From assembly GCF_000253255.1 (NCBI RefSeq), contig NC_015580.1, positions 837,001 through 901,000 on the forward strand: a stretch of 64,000 bases of DNA, read 5' to 3'. This document shows, one piece after another, positions 17,864 through 26,202 of the stretch (position 1 is the first letter of the stretch; each line of letters begins with the position of its first letter). Under the pieces are notes generated by a model that worked only from the letters and a program-made list of their open reading frames with translations, searched no databases and was not told the DNA's origin. The position numbers and the translations under genes were made by a program. The DNA comes from Novosphingobium sp. PP1Y (GTDB lineage: Bacteria > Pseudomonadota > Alphaproteobacteria > Sphingomonadales > Sphingomonadaceae).

Positions 17864-18837
17864 GCCGGTATCAGTCCTGCTTCGATGAGGTCGCGGAAAT
17901 ACTCGATGGTTCGGGCGAGGCCGTCCTTGAGCGGCACGGAGGGTTCCCAGCCCAGCTTTTCGCGGGCCAGCGTAATGTCCGGCTGGCGCTGGCGCGGATC
18001 GTCCTGCGGTAGCGGGCGATAGTCCAGCGTCGAGGCGCTGCCGGTCAGATCGATCACGTTGCGTGCGAGCTCGAGCATCGTGAATTCGACCGGGTTGCCG
18101 AGGTTGACCGGGCCGGCGAAATCGTCGGGCGTATCCATCAGTGCGATCAACCCGTCGATCAGGTCGTCGACGAAGCAGAACGAGCGGGTCTGCCGCCCAT
18201 CGCCATAGATCGTGATCGGCTCATCGCGCAGTGCCTGCAGAATGAAGTTCGATACGACGCGGCCGTCGTCGGGCTGCATGCGCGGGCCGTAGGTATTGAA
18301 GATGCGCGCCACCTTGATCGGCAACTGGTGCTGGCGGCGGTAATCGAAGAACAGCGTCTCGGCGCAGCGCTTGCCCTCGTCGTAGCATGAGCGCGGGCCG
18401 ATCGGATTGACCCGGCCCCAATAGTCTTCGCGCTGGGGGTGCACCTCGGGATCGCCGTAGATCTCGGAAGTAGAGGCCTGGAGGATCCGCGCGCCGGTGC
18501 GCTTGGCGAGGCCGAGCATGTTGATCGCGCCGTGGACGCTGGTCTTGGTCGTCTGGACCGGATCGTGCTGGTAGTGGATCGGGCTTGCCGGGCAGGCGAG
18601 ATTGTAGATCTCGTCCACTTCCACGTAGAGCGGGAAAGTGACGTCGTGCCGCAGGATCTCGAAGCGGTGATTGCCGAACATCTGCGCAATGTTGTCGCGC
18701 GTGCCGGTGAAGAAGTTGTCGACGCACACGACCTCATGGTCGAGCGACAGGAGCCTCTCGCACAGGAACGATCCCAGGAACCCGGCGCCGCCGGTTACGA
18801 GAACCCGCTTCCTGCGCGCCAATTGACGTTTCGCCAT
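17860..18837 (-). CDS. uxs: UDP-glucuronate decarboxylase (UDP-xylose synthase)
   Basis: A 325-residue extended SDR enzyme converting UDP-glucuronate to UDP-xylose and CO2. It has TGGAGFLGSF (15-24), NLACPASPIHYQ (79-90), the UXS hallmark TSEIYGDP (123-130, with E125), catalytic Y152 and K156, and RIFNTYGPRM. These distinguish it from 4-epimerases and from ArnA. GGAGGT lies directly before the ATG. It acts downstream of ugd and is coupled to galE by a 4-bp overlap. The 187-bp region upstream, which is richer in A+T, probably carries the promoter. The polymer or glycolipid made here may therefore contain xylose, which is an inference. Confidence 0.94.
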   Translation of the reverse strand: MAKRQLARRKRVLVTGGAGFLGSFLCERLLSLDHEVVCVDNFFTGTRDNIAQMFGNHRFEILRHDVTFPLYVEVDEIYNLACPASPIHYQHDPVQTTKTSVHGAINMLGLAKRTGARILQASTSEIYGDPEVHPQREDYWGRVNPIGPRSCYDEGKRCAETLFFDYRRQHQLPIKVARIFNTYGPRMQPDDGRVVSNFILQALRDEPITIYGDGRQTRSFCFVDDLIDGLIALMDTPDDFAGPVNLGNPVEFTMLELARNVIDLTGSASTLDYRPLPQDDPRQRQPDITLAREKLGWEPSVPLKDGLARTIEYFRDLIEAGLIPA

Positions 18838-19024
18838 GTACCTCCGTCGTCGCCCGCCGGGCGCACGTCAAACTTCAACCGCTCAAGTCAAGCGCAGCAA
18901 CTGTCTAACGAGCAAAGCTGCTGGGTGTTGCTCAACCCGACAAGTGGTTGTGAAATTAAGTTAAATGACGGGTCTCAGGACAAGTTACTTGGGAGTACTC
19001 CGACAGAACGAAGCCTGCGCGCGA

Positions 19025-20218
19025 CTATCCGAGGCTGGCCGAAGTCCTGTCGCTTCGTGCCGATGCCGGCGAAATTGTCGCGTAGGCGCGCTCAAGCCGC
19101 CGTGAGAAGGCGGCGGGGCCATAGAGATCGCGGGCCCTTGTCGCGGCATTGGCGCCCAGTCGCGCTCGAAGGTCAACGTCCCGGATCAGGACACGCATTC
19201 CTTCGGAAATGGCCTGCGGATCGGGCCGGGCAAGCACTGCGCACCCGGCGTCGAGAACCTGGCTGTGGCTGAGAATGTCCGTTGCCAGGATGGCACGTCC
19301 CGAGGCCATGTAGCCATAGACCTTCATCGGCGTGTTGACGCCCTTGAGCCGAGGCGAACACAGTATGTCGGCCTGCGCGAGATAGGTTCCAAGCGCGTCG
19401 AGGTTGCGCTGGCCGAGGAAGCGCACCCGTTCGGCAACCTTCAGGCCTTCGGTCTTCGTGCGGTAGCTTGAGACCATCTCCGGCGAGCCGCCGATCACTG
19501 CCAGGTTGCAGGCTTCCTCGGGACGCAACTGGCGAAAGGCCTCGAGCAACAGGTCGATCCCCTGGTAGCGCTCCAGATTGCCGACGTAGAGCGCGAGGGG
19601 GGCAGGACTGTCGAACAGGGCGCGCAGGTCCTCGACCTCGCAACCATCCGGTGCGTCCGGCGCGAATGCGACATCGGGCAGGAGGTGGACCTTTGCCGGG
19701 GCCGTTGCTTTCGCGGCCCTGTCGGCAATCGCCTGGCAGACCGGCAGGACGAGATCGGCGCGCCGGATCGCCTGGCGCTCGAACCATTGCAGCGGCGGCA
19801 GCAGGACGCGCGCGGCAGGCCACTTCTCCGCGATCTGGTCCGGCATGAGCGAGTCCATGTCGTAGACGACCTTGAACTTGCCTGCGGCGCGGCAGGCCAG
19901 GGCGATGAACACGGCTTCCTCCACGGCATGGACGACGTCGTAGTCGCATTGCCGCACCTGTCGCAGCGCTGCTGCTGCCAGCCACGCGTCGCACAAAAGC
20001 TTCTTGGCGGAAAAGCCGATGGGCACGTTGCTGATGCCGAAACCGGGCCGGATGCGCAGGATCCGGGCGCCCGGAATTTCTATCTCGGCGCCTTCGTGGT
20101 AGGTCAGGAGGTCGACCTCATGCCCCTGCTCGCACAGGACGGTCACGGCCTGCCGCACGGCAATCGGCGTGCCGCGTTCGACGAAGAAGGGATGGGGCGC
20201 AAGGAACAGGATTTTCAT
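19025..20218 (-). CDS. Glycosyltransferase family 4, last gene of a five-gene coupled operon
   Basis: The 397-residue GT-B protein opens MKILFLAPHPFFVERGTPIAVRQ; the RGTPIAV segment is common in GT4 enzymes of exosortase- and polysaccharide-linked loci. The C-terminal domain has YVGNLERYQGIDLLLEAF and KGVNTPMKVYGYMASGRAIL, where the usual E-G...E donor motif is replaced by a KGVNTPMKV...Y variant. No membrane helices are seen. The start overlaps the stop of the HxH gene (ATGA). Acceptor and donor are unknown, but coupling to the polyprenyl-phosphate-type GT2 upstream suggests that both work on the same glycolipid. Confidence 0.82.
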   Translation of the reverse strand: MKILFLAPHPFFVERGTPIAVRQAVTVLCEQGHEVDLLTYHEGAEIEIPGARILRIRPGFGISNVPIGFSAKKLLCDAWLAAAALRQVRQCDYDVVHAVEEAVFIALACRAAGKFKVVYDMDSLMPDQIAEKWPAARVLLPPLQWFERQAIRRADLVLPVCQAIADRAAKATAPAKVHLLPDVAFAPDAPDGCEVEDLRALFDSPAPLALYVGNLERYQGIDLLLEAFRQLRPEEACNLAVIGGSPEMVSSYRTKTEGLKVAERVRFLGQRNLDALGTYLAQADILCSPRLKGVNTPMKVYGYMASGRAILATDILSHSQVLDAGCAVLARPDPQAISEGMRVLIRDVDLRARLGANAATRARDLYGPAAFSRRLERAYATISPASARSDRTSASLG

Positions 20219-20976
20219 CGCGCCGCCTCGCGCAAGGGCAGGCGCAGGCGGATCTGGTCACGCAGGAACCGCACGGGAGAGGCGAGCCTGCCGTAAGGCG
20301 TCAACACCGCTGCAGGATCGCGCAGGGCCTGCATCAGGGCCGTCGCCGGGCATTCGGCCGGGAGGTGGCCGTCGAGGAGGAAGCCGAAGCGTCCGATAGT
20401 CCCGCTCGACCCGGGCAGGGGGAGGGGATCGGACCCTGCGAGCACGCGCCGATCCCGGGCAAAGCGAGGCACCTTCCAGAAGCCGGGACGTCCGCCGTTA
20501 TCGCCCAGCAGCAGCGCTGGATCCTCTTGCAGCAGGGAATCGACGAGGCGGCCGCGCGCGCCGAGCCACTTGCCCACGCCCCAGGGCAGGACCGGCAAGG
20601 CCTGCGCGGCATGGATCGCCGCCACGATCTCGCTCGCCGGCCTGCGCTCAAGCGGTGCGGTCGATGAAAAGCCGAGACCGAGAATTTCCAGCCCCTCTGC
20701 GCTGACGATCTGTCGCCCTGCGACGACAAGCAGGCGGCGGCTCTCGTCAAGCCAGAGCGAATTGGCTTCCCCGGTTTGCAAGAGCCGGCCGCGCAAATGT
20801 TGGAACACTGCAAAGCCTTCCCGCTCGACCAGCATGCATACGCCAGTCTGCGCCTGCGGTGCCGCCTGCGCGAAGCTGCGCGCTGCAGCTTCAAGCGCGG
20901 AAAGGGCCGTGTCTTCGTCATGAAGGTGGACGTGGGCGTCCACGGCAATGCGATGGGGCGCTTCTGGCCGAGTCAT
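20215..20976 (-). CDS. HxH protein, PHP/amidohydrolase-like, function unknown
   Basis: The 253-residue product begins MTRPEAPHRIAVDAHVHLHDE; the VDAHVHLH strand-turn is the first metal-ligand motif of PHP and amidohydrolase barrels. Later segments match barrel strands, LPVLPWGVGKW, LLGDNGGRPGFW and LAGSDPLPLPGSSGTIGRFGF. The histidines expected at the central and terminal (SDxH/GSDxH) positions are absent, so metal binding would have to use other residues or be partial. The open frame runs far upstream antiparallel to nothing real. The ATG at 20976 overlaps the flavoprotein stop by 4 bp. I do not recognise a named family. An aldehyde, ester or phosphoester substrate from the adjacent flavoprotein is a guess. 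Confidence 0.65.
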   Translation of the reverse strand: MTRPEAPHRIAVDAHVHLHDEDTALSALEAAARSFAQAAPQAQTGVCMLVEREGFAVFQHLRGRLLQTGEANSLWLDESRRLLVVAGRQIVSAEGLEILGLGFSSTAPLERRPASEIVAAIHAAQALPVLPWGVGKWLGARGRLVDSLLQEDPALLLGDNGGRPGFWKVPRFARDRRVLAGSDPLPLPGSSGTIGRFGFLLDGHLPAECPATALMQALRDPAAVLTPYGRLASPVRFLRDQIRLRLPLREAAR

Positions 20977-22112
20977 GCCGCGCGCCGCGCCTCTTGCGGC
21001 CAGAGTCGCCGCGCGGCATCCATGCTGAGCAAGGGAGCTGTCGTCAGCTTGGAGCCCAGAACCTGGCTCAGGCCTGCAGGCCCCGGCGTGGAAATCGTGT
21101 CGGCCGCGCTCAGGGTCCGTCCGGTCCCGTCGGTATCGGGAAGCAGCCCGGGCATGACCGCGCGTACGCCCGCCTCTGCAATGCCATAGCCCGGAAGCGC
21201 CCGGTCGAGCACTTCGAGGAAGGCGGCGATATCCGCGGGAGTAACGTCCGGCTCGCGCGCGCCGGGAGCGGGGCGATAGAAGGTGCCGGCAAACGTGCCG
21301 CCTTCCAGCGGGCGCAGGAAATAGCTGCGCCCCTTGCCCGGCGTTTCGGAGACGGCCAATGCCGCATCGCCCGGAAACGGTATGTCGAGGACGAGATTGA
21401 AGGCGAGCGTCGCCGTAGTGGCGGCCTTTGGCTCCTGCGGCCAGCGCGAAGACCACGACCCGGCGCAGATTGCCACGCGGGGGGTTGCGATCTCCTCCGC
21501 GCTCCCGTCGGCATGGGTGACGTTCAGGCCCACCACGCGGTTGTCGGCAACGATCAGCTCGCCCGCTTCGGTATCTTCCATCAGCGCCGCGCCGCTGGCG
21601 CCCGCATCGGCGAGGATCTTGCGCAGCAGCGTTTCCATGTCGTCTGCCACGAGGTCATGCCACAGGGCTGCGCCCGCCAGGTCTCGCCGCGGCAGGGGAT
21701 AGGCCCTCGCGATTTCCTCTGACCCCAGAAGCTGAAGCCTGGGCAGGCGGCGGGACAGGCCCGTGCCGCGATAGAGGCAGCTCTCGATTGCGGATGCGGC
21801 GCGAAATGCCATCGGCGATCGCAGGGTGTGACGGTAGAGCGGCATCGCGCAGGCCAGCGGACGAACGTGCTCCGGGTAGTTGTCGAGAAACCACGCCTGG
21901 GCCTGGCGCGAGCGCTGCCAGCGCCCGACGCTCAGGCTCTGCAGGTAGCGCAGGCCGCCATGGATGATGCCGTAGCTGTTGCCCGTTGCCCCGCTGCCGA
22001 CCTTGCCGCGTTCGACCACGAGAGGCCTCAGTCCGGCGCGTGCCGCGGCCAGCGCCATCGTTGCTCCCTGCATTCCGGCTCCGACAATCACGACATCGCT
22101 TTGATGCATCAA
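20973..22112 (-). CDS. FAD-dependent oxidoreductase, GlpD/DAO-like
   Basis: A 379-residue flavoprotein with the N-terminal dinucleotide fold VVIVGAGMQGATMALAAA (7-24) and acidic residue E34. IHGGLRYL (about 50-57) is nearly identical to the conserved HGGLRYL of glycerol-3-phosphate dehydrogenases. ICAGSW (about 216) and GSKLTTAPLLSMDAARRL near the C-terminus parallel the GlpD GGKLTTYR region. It lacks the extra C-terminal domain of GlpD. A membrane-associated oxidation of a glycerol- or hydroxy-acid-phosphate group is plausible. The substrate is unknown. It is joined by 4-bp overlaps to the GT2-like gene before it and the HxH gene after it. Confidence 0.78.
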   Translation of the reverse strand: MMHQSDVVIVGAGMQGATMALAAARAGLRPLVVERGKVGSGATGNSYGIIHGGLRYLQSLSVGRWQRSRQAQAWFLDNYPEHVRPLACAMPLYRHTLRSPMAFRAASAIESCLYRGTGLSRRLPRLQLLGSEEIARAYPLPRRDLAGAALWHDLVADDMETLLRKILADAGASGAALMEDTEAGELIVADNRVVGLNVTHADGSAEEIATPRVAICAGSWSSRWPQEPKAATTATLAFNLVLDIPFPGDAALAVSETPGKGRSYFLRPLEGGTFAGTFYRPAPGAREPDVTPADIAAFLEVLDRALPGYGIAEAGVRAVMPGLLPDTDGTGRTLSAADTISTPGPAGLSQVLGSKLTTAPLLSMDAARRLWPQEARRAA

Positions 22113-23077
22113 GCCTCGTCCGGGTGGGTCACGATCTTCTCTATCTTGTAGGCGCTGCGGCTGGGATTGCGAGTGAAGATGATGATTTCCGCGATCAGGC
22201 CCACGGCCGCGATCTGGATGCCGAGCACGATCATCAGCACGGTGAGCAGCAGGGCCGGGCGATCGGCCAGTTCCATGCCCGCTGTCTGGCGCTGGATCAC
22301 GATATAGATGCCCATGGCCACGCCGATCGCGATGCAGCCCGCGCCCACCGATCCAAAGAAGCGGAAGGGCTTCCGCATGAAGCGGGTCAGGAAGCCCAGC
22401 GCGATGAGATCGAGAAACACGCTGAAATAGGTGATCGCCCGGTGCATGCGGATCTTCTGGTCAGAGCGCGACTGCGGCATGCAAACCTGCTCTACCTTGT
22501 AGCCCATGCCCTCGGCCAGGAGCGGCAGGAAGGGGTGCTGCTCATGGTGAACCTGAAGGTCGTCGAACACGCGGCGCCTAAAGGCGCGCACGACGCAGCC
22601 CGGATCCTTGAAGCGCGAGCCCGCCATGCGGGCGAGGGCCTCGAAGCTCCAGCCGCGCAGGCGGCTAAGCACATTGTCGGTGCTGCGGTCGCGGTAGGCG
22701 GCGACGACATCCGCGCTTTCCAGCTTGTCGAGAAGGGTCGGCAGGCTTTCAGGCGCAGTCTGCAGGTATGCGGGCAGGATAAGGATCGTCTCGCCGCGGG
22801 CGTGGCGGACCCCTTCGAGCAGGCAGGCGACCTGCCCGAAGGAGCGATTGAAGCGCACGATGTTGAGCGGGAAGCCCCGCTCGCCGATGACGGCCAGTTC
22901 CTCCGCATAGTCCTCGAAGGGGCCGTCGAGGACGTAGATGAACTCGAAAGACTTGTTCGTCTGCATCAGTACGTCGTGATAGGCCCGCCATACGGCCTCG
23001 GCCGGTTCGGTGCGGTCGATCACCGGGATGATAACGGAGATGTCGATGGTGAGATCGGGCGGGGCCATTGTGTTCAT
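22109..23077 (-). CDS. GT2-like membrane protein lacking the DxD motif (probable pseudo-glycosyltransferase)
   Basis: The 322-residue protein has a GT2 domain (about 1-215) and two C-terminal membrane helices (about 230-255 and 262-300). The fold markers are retained, ISVIIPVIDR and FNRSFGQVACLLEGVRHARGE, but the first acidic pair is altered (YVLDGPFEDYA in place of V-DDGS-D-T) and the catalytic DxD is gone: LPAYLQTAPE occupies the place of TMDGDLQNDPE in the neighbour at 23074-24033. An inactive or regulatory partner, or an enzyme with a different mechanism, is inferred. It is coupled by 4-bp overlaps to the active paralogue upstream and the flavoprotein downstream. I do not know a named family for it. 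Confidence 0.75.
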   Translation of the reverse strand: MNTMAPPDLTIDISVIIPVIDRTEPAEAVWRAYHDVLMQTNKSFEFIYVLDGPFEDYAEELAVIGERGFPLNIVRFNRSFGQVACLLEGVRHARGETILILPAYLQTAPESLPTLLDKLESADVVAAYRDRSTDNVLSRLRGWSFEALARMAGSRFKDPGCVVRAFRRRVFDDLQVHHEQHPFLPLLAEGMGYKVEQVCMPQSRSDQKIRMHRAITYFSVFLDLIALGFLTRFMRKPFRFFGSVGAGCIAIGVAMGIYIVIQRQTAGMELADRPALLLTVLMIVLGIQIAAVGLIAEIIIFTRNPSRSAYKIEKIVTHPDEA

Positions 23078-24033
23078 AGTCCCTCCTGCGGGGCAGGGTT
23101 AAGCGGCTTGAGCCGCGACGAAAGTTTGGCTGCGATCACGGCATACCGGCTCACGTTGGGTTCGACCGCGGCGAAAAGTCCTCCGGCCAGGCCCCAGACG
23201 ACAAGGAACAATGTGAGCGAGAAGAGTACCACGGCGATGCCGCCGGCAACGACGAGGCTTTTCGGCTGGCCGAATATCACGTAGCCGAAGGCCAGGAGAT
23301 CGAGCAGCAACGATAGGCCGACGACCTTCAGGTGCCAGGTCAGCGGTGCGCGGGCATAGCTGAGCAGCACGCGGATCGTGACGATATCGAGCATCACTTT
23401 CTGGATGCGCGAGAAACCGTACTTGGAAACGCCGAACTGGCGGGGGCGGTGGTTCACTTCCAGTTCTACCAGACGCGCGCCCGCCAGTTGCGAGAGGGCG
23501 GGAATGAAGCGGTGCATCTCGCCGTACATGGGAATGCCCTTGATCAGTTCGGCCCGATAGGCCTTTAGCGAGCAGCCGCTGTCACGCACGGCGATGCCCA
23601 TGATGTAAGTCATGATGCGGTTGGCGATCTTGGAAATGAAGACGCGGGCGCCCCCGTCCTTGCGCTTGCGCCGCCAGCCGATGGCGATGTCGTAGCCCTT
23701 TTCGATCTGTTCGAGCAGGCGCGGAATGTCCTCGGGATCGTTCTGGAGATCGCCGTCCATCGTCACCAGCACGTCGCCCCGCGCCACTTCGACGCCTGCG
23801 GCCATGGCCGCGGTCTGGCCGTAATTGCGACGGAACTTGACGACGCGGACGCGCGGATCGCGCTCGACCAGAGCTGCGGCGCGTTCGTATGTCCGATCCT
23901 TGCTGCCGTCGTCGACCAACACCAGCTCGAAATCGAAATCCCGGCCGCTCAGTGCGCGATCGACCGCCTCATAGAGCGGATCGACGTTCTCCTCTTCGTC
24001 GTACACCGGCACGATGACGGAGATTAGAGCCAT
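23074..24033 (-). CDS. Polyprenyl-phosphate glycosyltransferase, GT2 (ArnC/DPM1-like)
   Basis: The 319-residue protein has a complete catalytic domain: SVIVPVYDEEENVD (5-18), VLVDDGSKDRT (about 38-48), FRRNYGQTAAMAAG, TMDGDLQNDPED with the metal-binding DGD (near 93-97), and RDSGCSLKAYR. Two membrane segments follow (about 230-255 and 262-290). Such enzymes load a sugar onto undecaprenyl phosphate at the inner membrane. It is the first gene of a five-gene minus-strand operon. The 430-bp A+T-rich region upstream should hold the promoter. The sugar could be a hexose, as in ArnC/GtrB relatives, but this is not readable from the sequence. Confidence 0.9.
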   Translation of the reverse strand: MALISVIVPVYDEEENVDPLYEAVDRALSGRDFDFELVLVDDGSKDRTYERAAALVERDPRVRVVKFRRNYGQTAAMAAGVEVARGDVLVTMDGDLQNDPEDIPRLLEQIEKGYDIAIGWRRKRKDGGARVFISKIANRIMTYIMGIAVRDSGCSLKAYRAELIKGIPMYGEMHRFIPALSQLAGARLVELEVNHRPRQFGVSKYGFSRIQKVMLDIVTIRVLLSYARAPLTWHLKVVGLSLLLDLLAFGYVIFGQPKSLVVAGGIAVVLFSLTLFLVVWGLAGGLFAAVEPNVSRYAVIAAKLSSRLKPLNPAPQEGL

Positions 24034-24465
24034 GCGTTACCCCCACCAATACTCGAAACATCGAATAACTTGCGACCCGAGTTGGTATAAGCGTACGGCT
24101 AACGAGAAATCAGCTTGTCCTGTGTTTTCAGAACCTATTTAACGATATATACCTTGGGGCATATATTAGCCATATACTGGTTGTTATATGCTTGCATCGT
24201 ATGTTATTTATGCAAGTCGTAGTATTAAATTTCTACATTAAATCATGACGTGGCGATTTTTTAGAATATGTGATCGGCGTAATCATTGATGATGCGAAGT
24301 CATTCTATATCGTAGGAATTTTAGTTCTGTCAATTAATCCACAAGGCTATGTCAGCGTCTCGAAATTGCCCGATGCAGGGGTGATGCGGGCACACGACGA
24401 TTGCGGGCGTAGCGGGGCCGCGCTCCTTGCCAGGTGGGTCGGTATCGCGCATCGGAGTAGCGGGC
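24034..24465. other. A+T-rich divergent intergenic region with nested inverted repeats
   Basis: No gene was found. The part from about 24110 to 24340 is much richer in A+T than the rest of the window. It contains GCATATA / TATATGC (24160-24166 and 24185-24191) and CTTGCAT / ATGCAAG (24191-24197 and 24210-24216), which share the central GC and could form two overlapping hairpins. It separates the five-gene operon (-) from the GT39-like gene (+), so it should contain divergent promoters. Binding by a nucleoid or silencing protein is a possible alternative role. Confidence 0.5.
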
Positions 24466-26184
24466 ATGGCCAGTAGAACGGGCGGAATTTTCGCATGTTC
24501 GGCCTCGTTGCCGGAGAATTCGGGAGGATTGAGCGCCGTTTCGCCCACACTGCAGGCGCTCGGGCTCTTCGCCCTGGCCCTGCTGGTGCGCCTGTTGGGC
24601 AACGCCAGCCAGCCGGTTCATGTCGACGAATTCTATCACCTGCTGGCCGGACAGTCCTGGGCGGACCATGGCAGGCTCTCGATCCTCGACGGCGTCTACA
24701 CACGCGCGCGCGGCTACACGATGCTGACCGGGCTGGTCTTTCTCGCCCTGGACCATTCCAGCATGTTTATCGCCCGGATACCCTCGCTGCTCTCGGGCGC
24801 CTTGCTGGTACCCGCGGTCTTTCTCTGGACGCGCCGGACCTTCAGCTTGCGGGTCGCCTGGATCGCGGGTCTGCTGCTGTGCTTTGCCGACATAGCGCTG
24901 GAGGTCTCGCAGTTCGCCCGCTTCTACGCGCTCCACGCCCTGTTCGTCTGGTTCGGCTCGGTCGCCGTCTATCGCGCCTTGGAGCCGCGCCGCAGCTTGC
25001 GAGCCGCTTTCCTCTCGCTCGGCTGGTCCGCGATCTGCTTCCTGATCGCCCTGCACCTGCAGGTGACGACGGTCATCCACGTGGCCGGGGTCGGGGTGTT
25101 CGTCGCCGGAGTACTGGCTACCCGTCCCCCGATTCGGGGGATTCTAGAAGAACGCAGATATTGGCCGTGGTTGGCAGCGGCAGCTTTGCTTCTTGTTGTC
25201 ATCGGTTTCGTCGCGATGAGGAACTTCTCGATCGTCGAGCGTTTTCGCGACACGTCGTACTGGGCGCTGGAGAGCAAGGACGATGTCCTGTTCTACCTGC
25301 AAATATTCCTCGATCGCCTGCTCATCCTCTCGCTGCTCCTTCCGCTCGCCCTGTGGCTGGTCGTGGTGCGACGATGGCGCGCGGGCCTGTTCTGCCTCGC
25401 GCTGTTCATCGTTCCGTTCGTGGCGCATTCGCTCGCCGGGATGAAGAGCTTCCGCTACCTCTTCTATGCTCTCCCGTTCTTCTTCATCCTGACAGCAGTG
25501 GCCATCGATTTCCTGCTCGCAAAGCTAACTCAGGGGCTGGCATCCTTAATGGCAGGGTGGGGAGAGAGGCATGGCGGCGCCCTTGGTCCGCCGGCTCTTG
25601 CGACGATCATCGGCAGTGCGGCGTTTCTGGCCGGTGCTGCGGCCATTGTCGGCAATCGCGCCGAGGCTCACGGGCTCAAGCGTCTTGCTGTCGATGCCTA
25701 CCGTGTCGCCAGGGCGCCGGCCTCGTTGTTTGCAGAACCGCCCGACAAGCCATGGACGAAAGTTTCGCCCAACTGGTCTGCCGTGATAGGTTCACCATCG
25801 TTGCTGGTCGTGGCCGACGACGTGCGCACGCTGCACTATCTGGGTCGTCCTTTCGACGTGCTGATCAATCGCAGTCGGATCACCGACATCTCCCCTGCGG
25901 TCGAGTTCGGCCGCGACTTTCGTACCGGCAGGCGGGTCATAGGGCAGGGCCGAACGCTCGCAAGGGTGGCTTCATGTTATGCCGATGGCGTGATCGTCGT
26001 GCCCGATGACCGCTGGGCCTTCGATTTCGCGGTGCCTGCAAATGTCACCAGGGCCATCGAGCGGATCGCCGCGCCGATCCAGCCGGGTGTGAAGGGCTTT
26101 CATCTCTATCGCTGGCAGCACCCGGTCCATGGTGAAGACTGCGCCGAAATCAGGGCCGAGATCGCCAGTCACTCCGCGTCCTGA
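24466..26184 (+). CDS. Membrane glycosyltransferase, GT39/GT83 (ArnT/PMT-like)
   Basis: The 572-residue protein has about ten to twelve hydrophobic helices. The first periplasmic loop has VHVDEFYHLLAGQSW, where the conserved D-E is the metal/phosphate-binding ExtD-like motif of polyprenyl-phosphate-sugar-dependent transferases. A soluble C-terminal domain (about 430-572) with REF-type segments follows. Such enzymes transfer a sugar from polyprenyl phosphate in the periplasm. The donor could be the product of the divergent GT2 at 23074-24033. The ATG at 24466 is preceded by GGAG. A longer in-frame start at 24427 lacks this. It ends 18 bp before the converging flippase gene, with a 14-bp palindrome between the stops. 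Confidence 0.82.
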   Translation: MASRTGGIFACSASLPENSGGLSAVSPTLQALGLFALALLVRLLGNASQPVHVDEFYHLLAGQSWADHGRLSILDGVYTRARGYTMLTGLVFLALDHSSMFIARIPSLLSGALLVPAVFLWTRRTFSLRVAWIAGLLLCFADIALEVSQFARFYALHALFVWFGSVAVYRALEPRRSLRAAFLSLGWSAICFLIALHLQVTTVIHVAGVGVFVAGVLATRPPIRGILEERRYWPWLAAAALLLVVIGFVAMRNFSIVERFRDTSYWALESKDDVLFYLQIFLDRLLILSLLLPLALWLVVVRRWRAGLFCLALFIVPFVAHSLAGMKSFRYLFYALPFFFILTAVAIDFLLAKLTQGLASLMAGWGERHGGALGPPALATIIGSAAFLAGAAAIVGNRAEAHGLKRLAVDAYRVARAPASLFAEPPDKPWTKVSPNWSAVIGSPSLLVVADDVRTLHYLGRPFDVLINRSRITDISPAVEFGRDFRTGRRVIGQGRTLARVASCYADGVIVVPDDRWAFDFAVPANVTRAIERIAAPIQPGVKGFHLYRWQHPVHGEDCAEIRAEIASHSAS

Positions 26185-26198
26185 CCGGACCGGTCCGG
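26185..26198. repeat. Palindrome CCGGACCGGTCCGG between converging genes
   Basis: A perfect 14-bp palindrome fills most of the 18-bp gap between the GT39-like stop (26182-26184) and the flippase stop (26203). With no T-run it is not a classic terminator, but it could stall converging polymerases or be recognised as a site. Confidence 0.45.
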
Positions 26199-26202
26199 CT
26201 CC

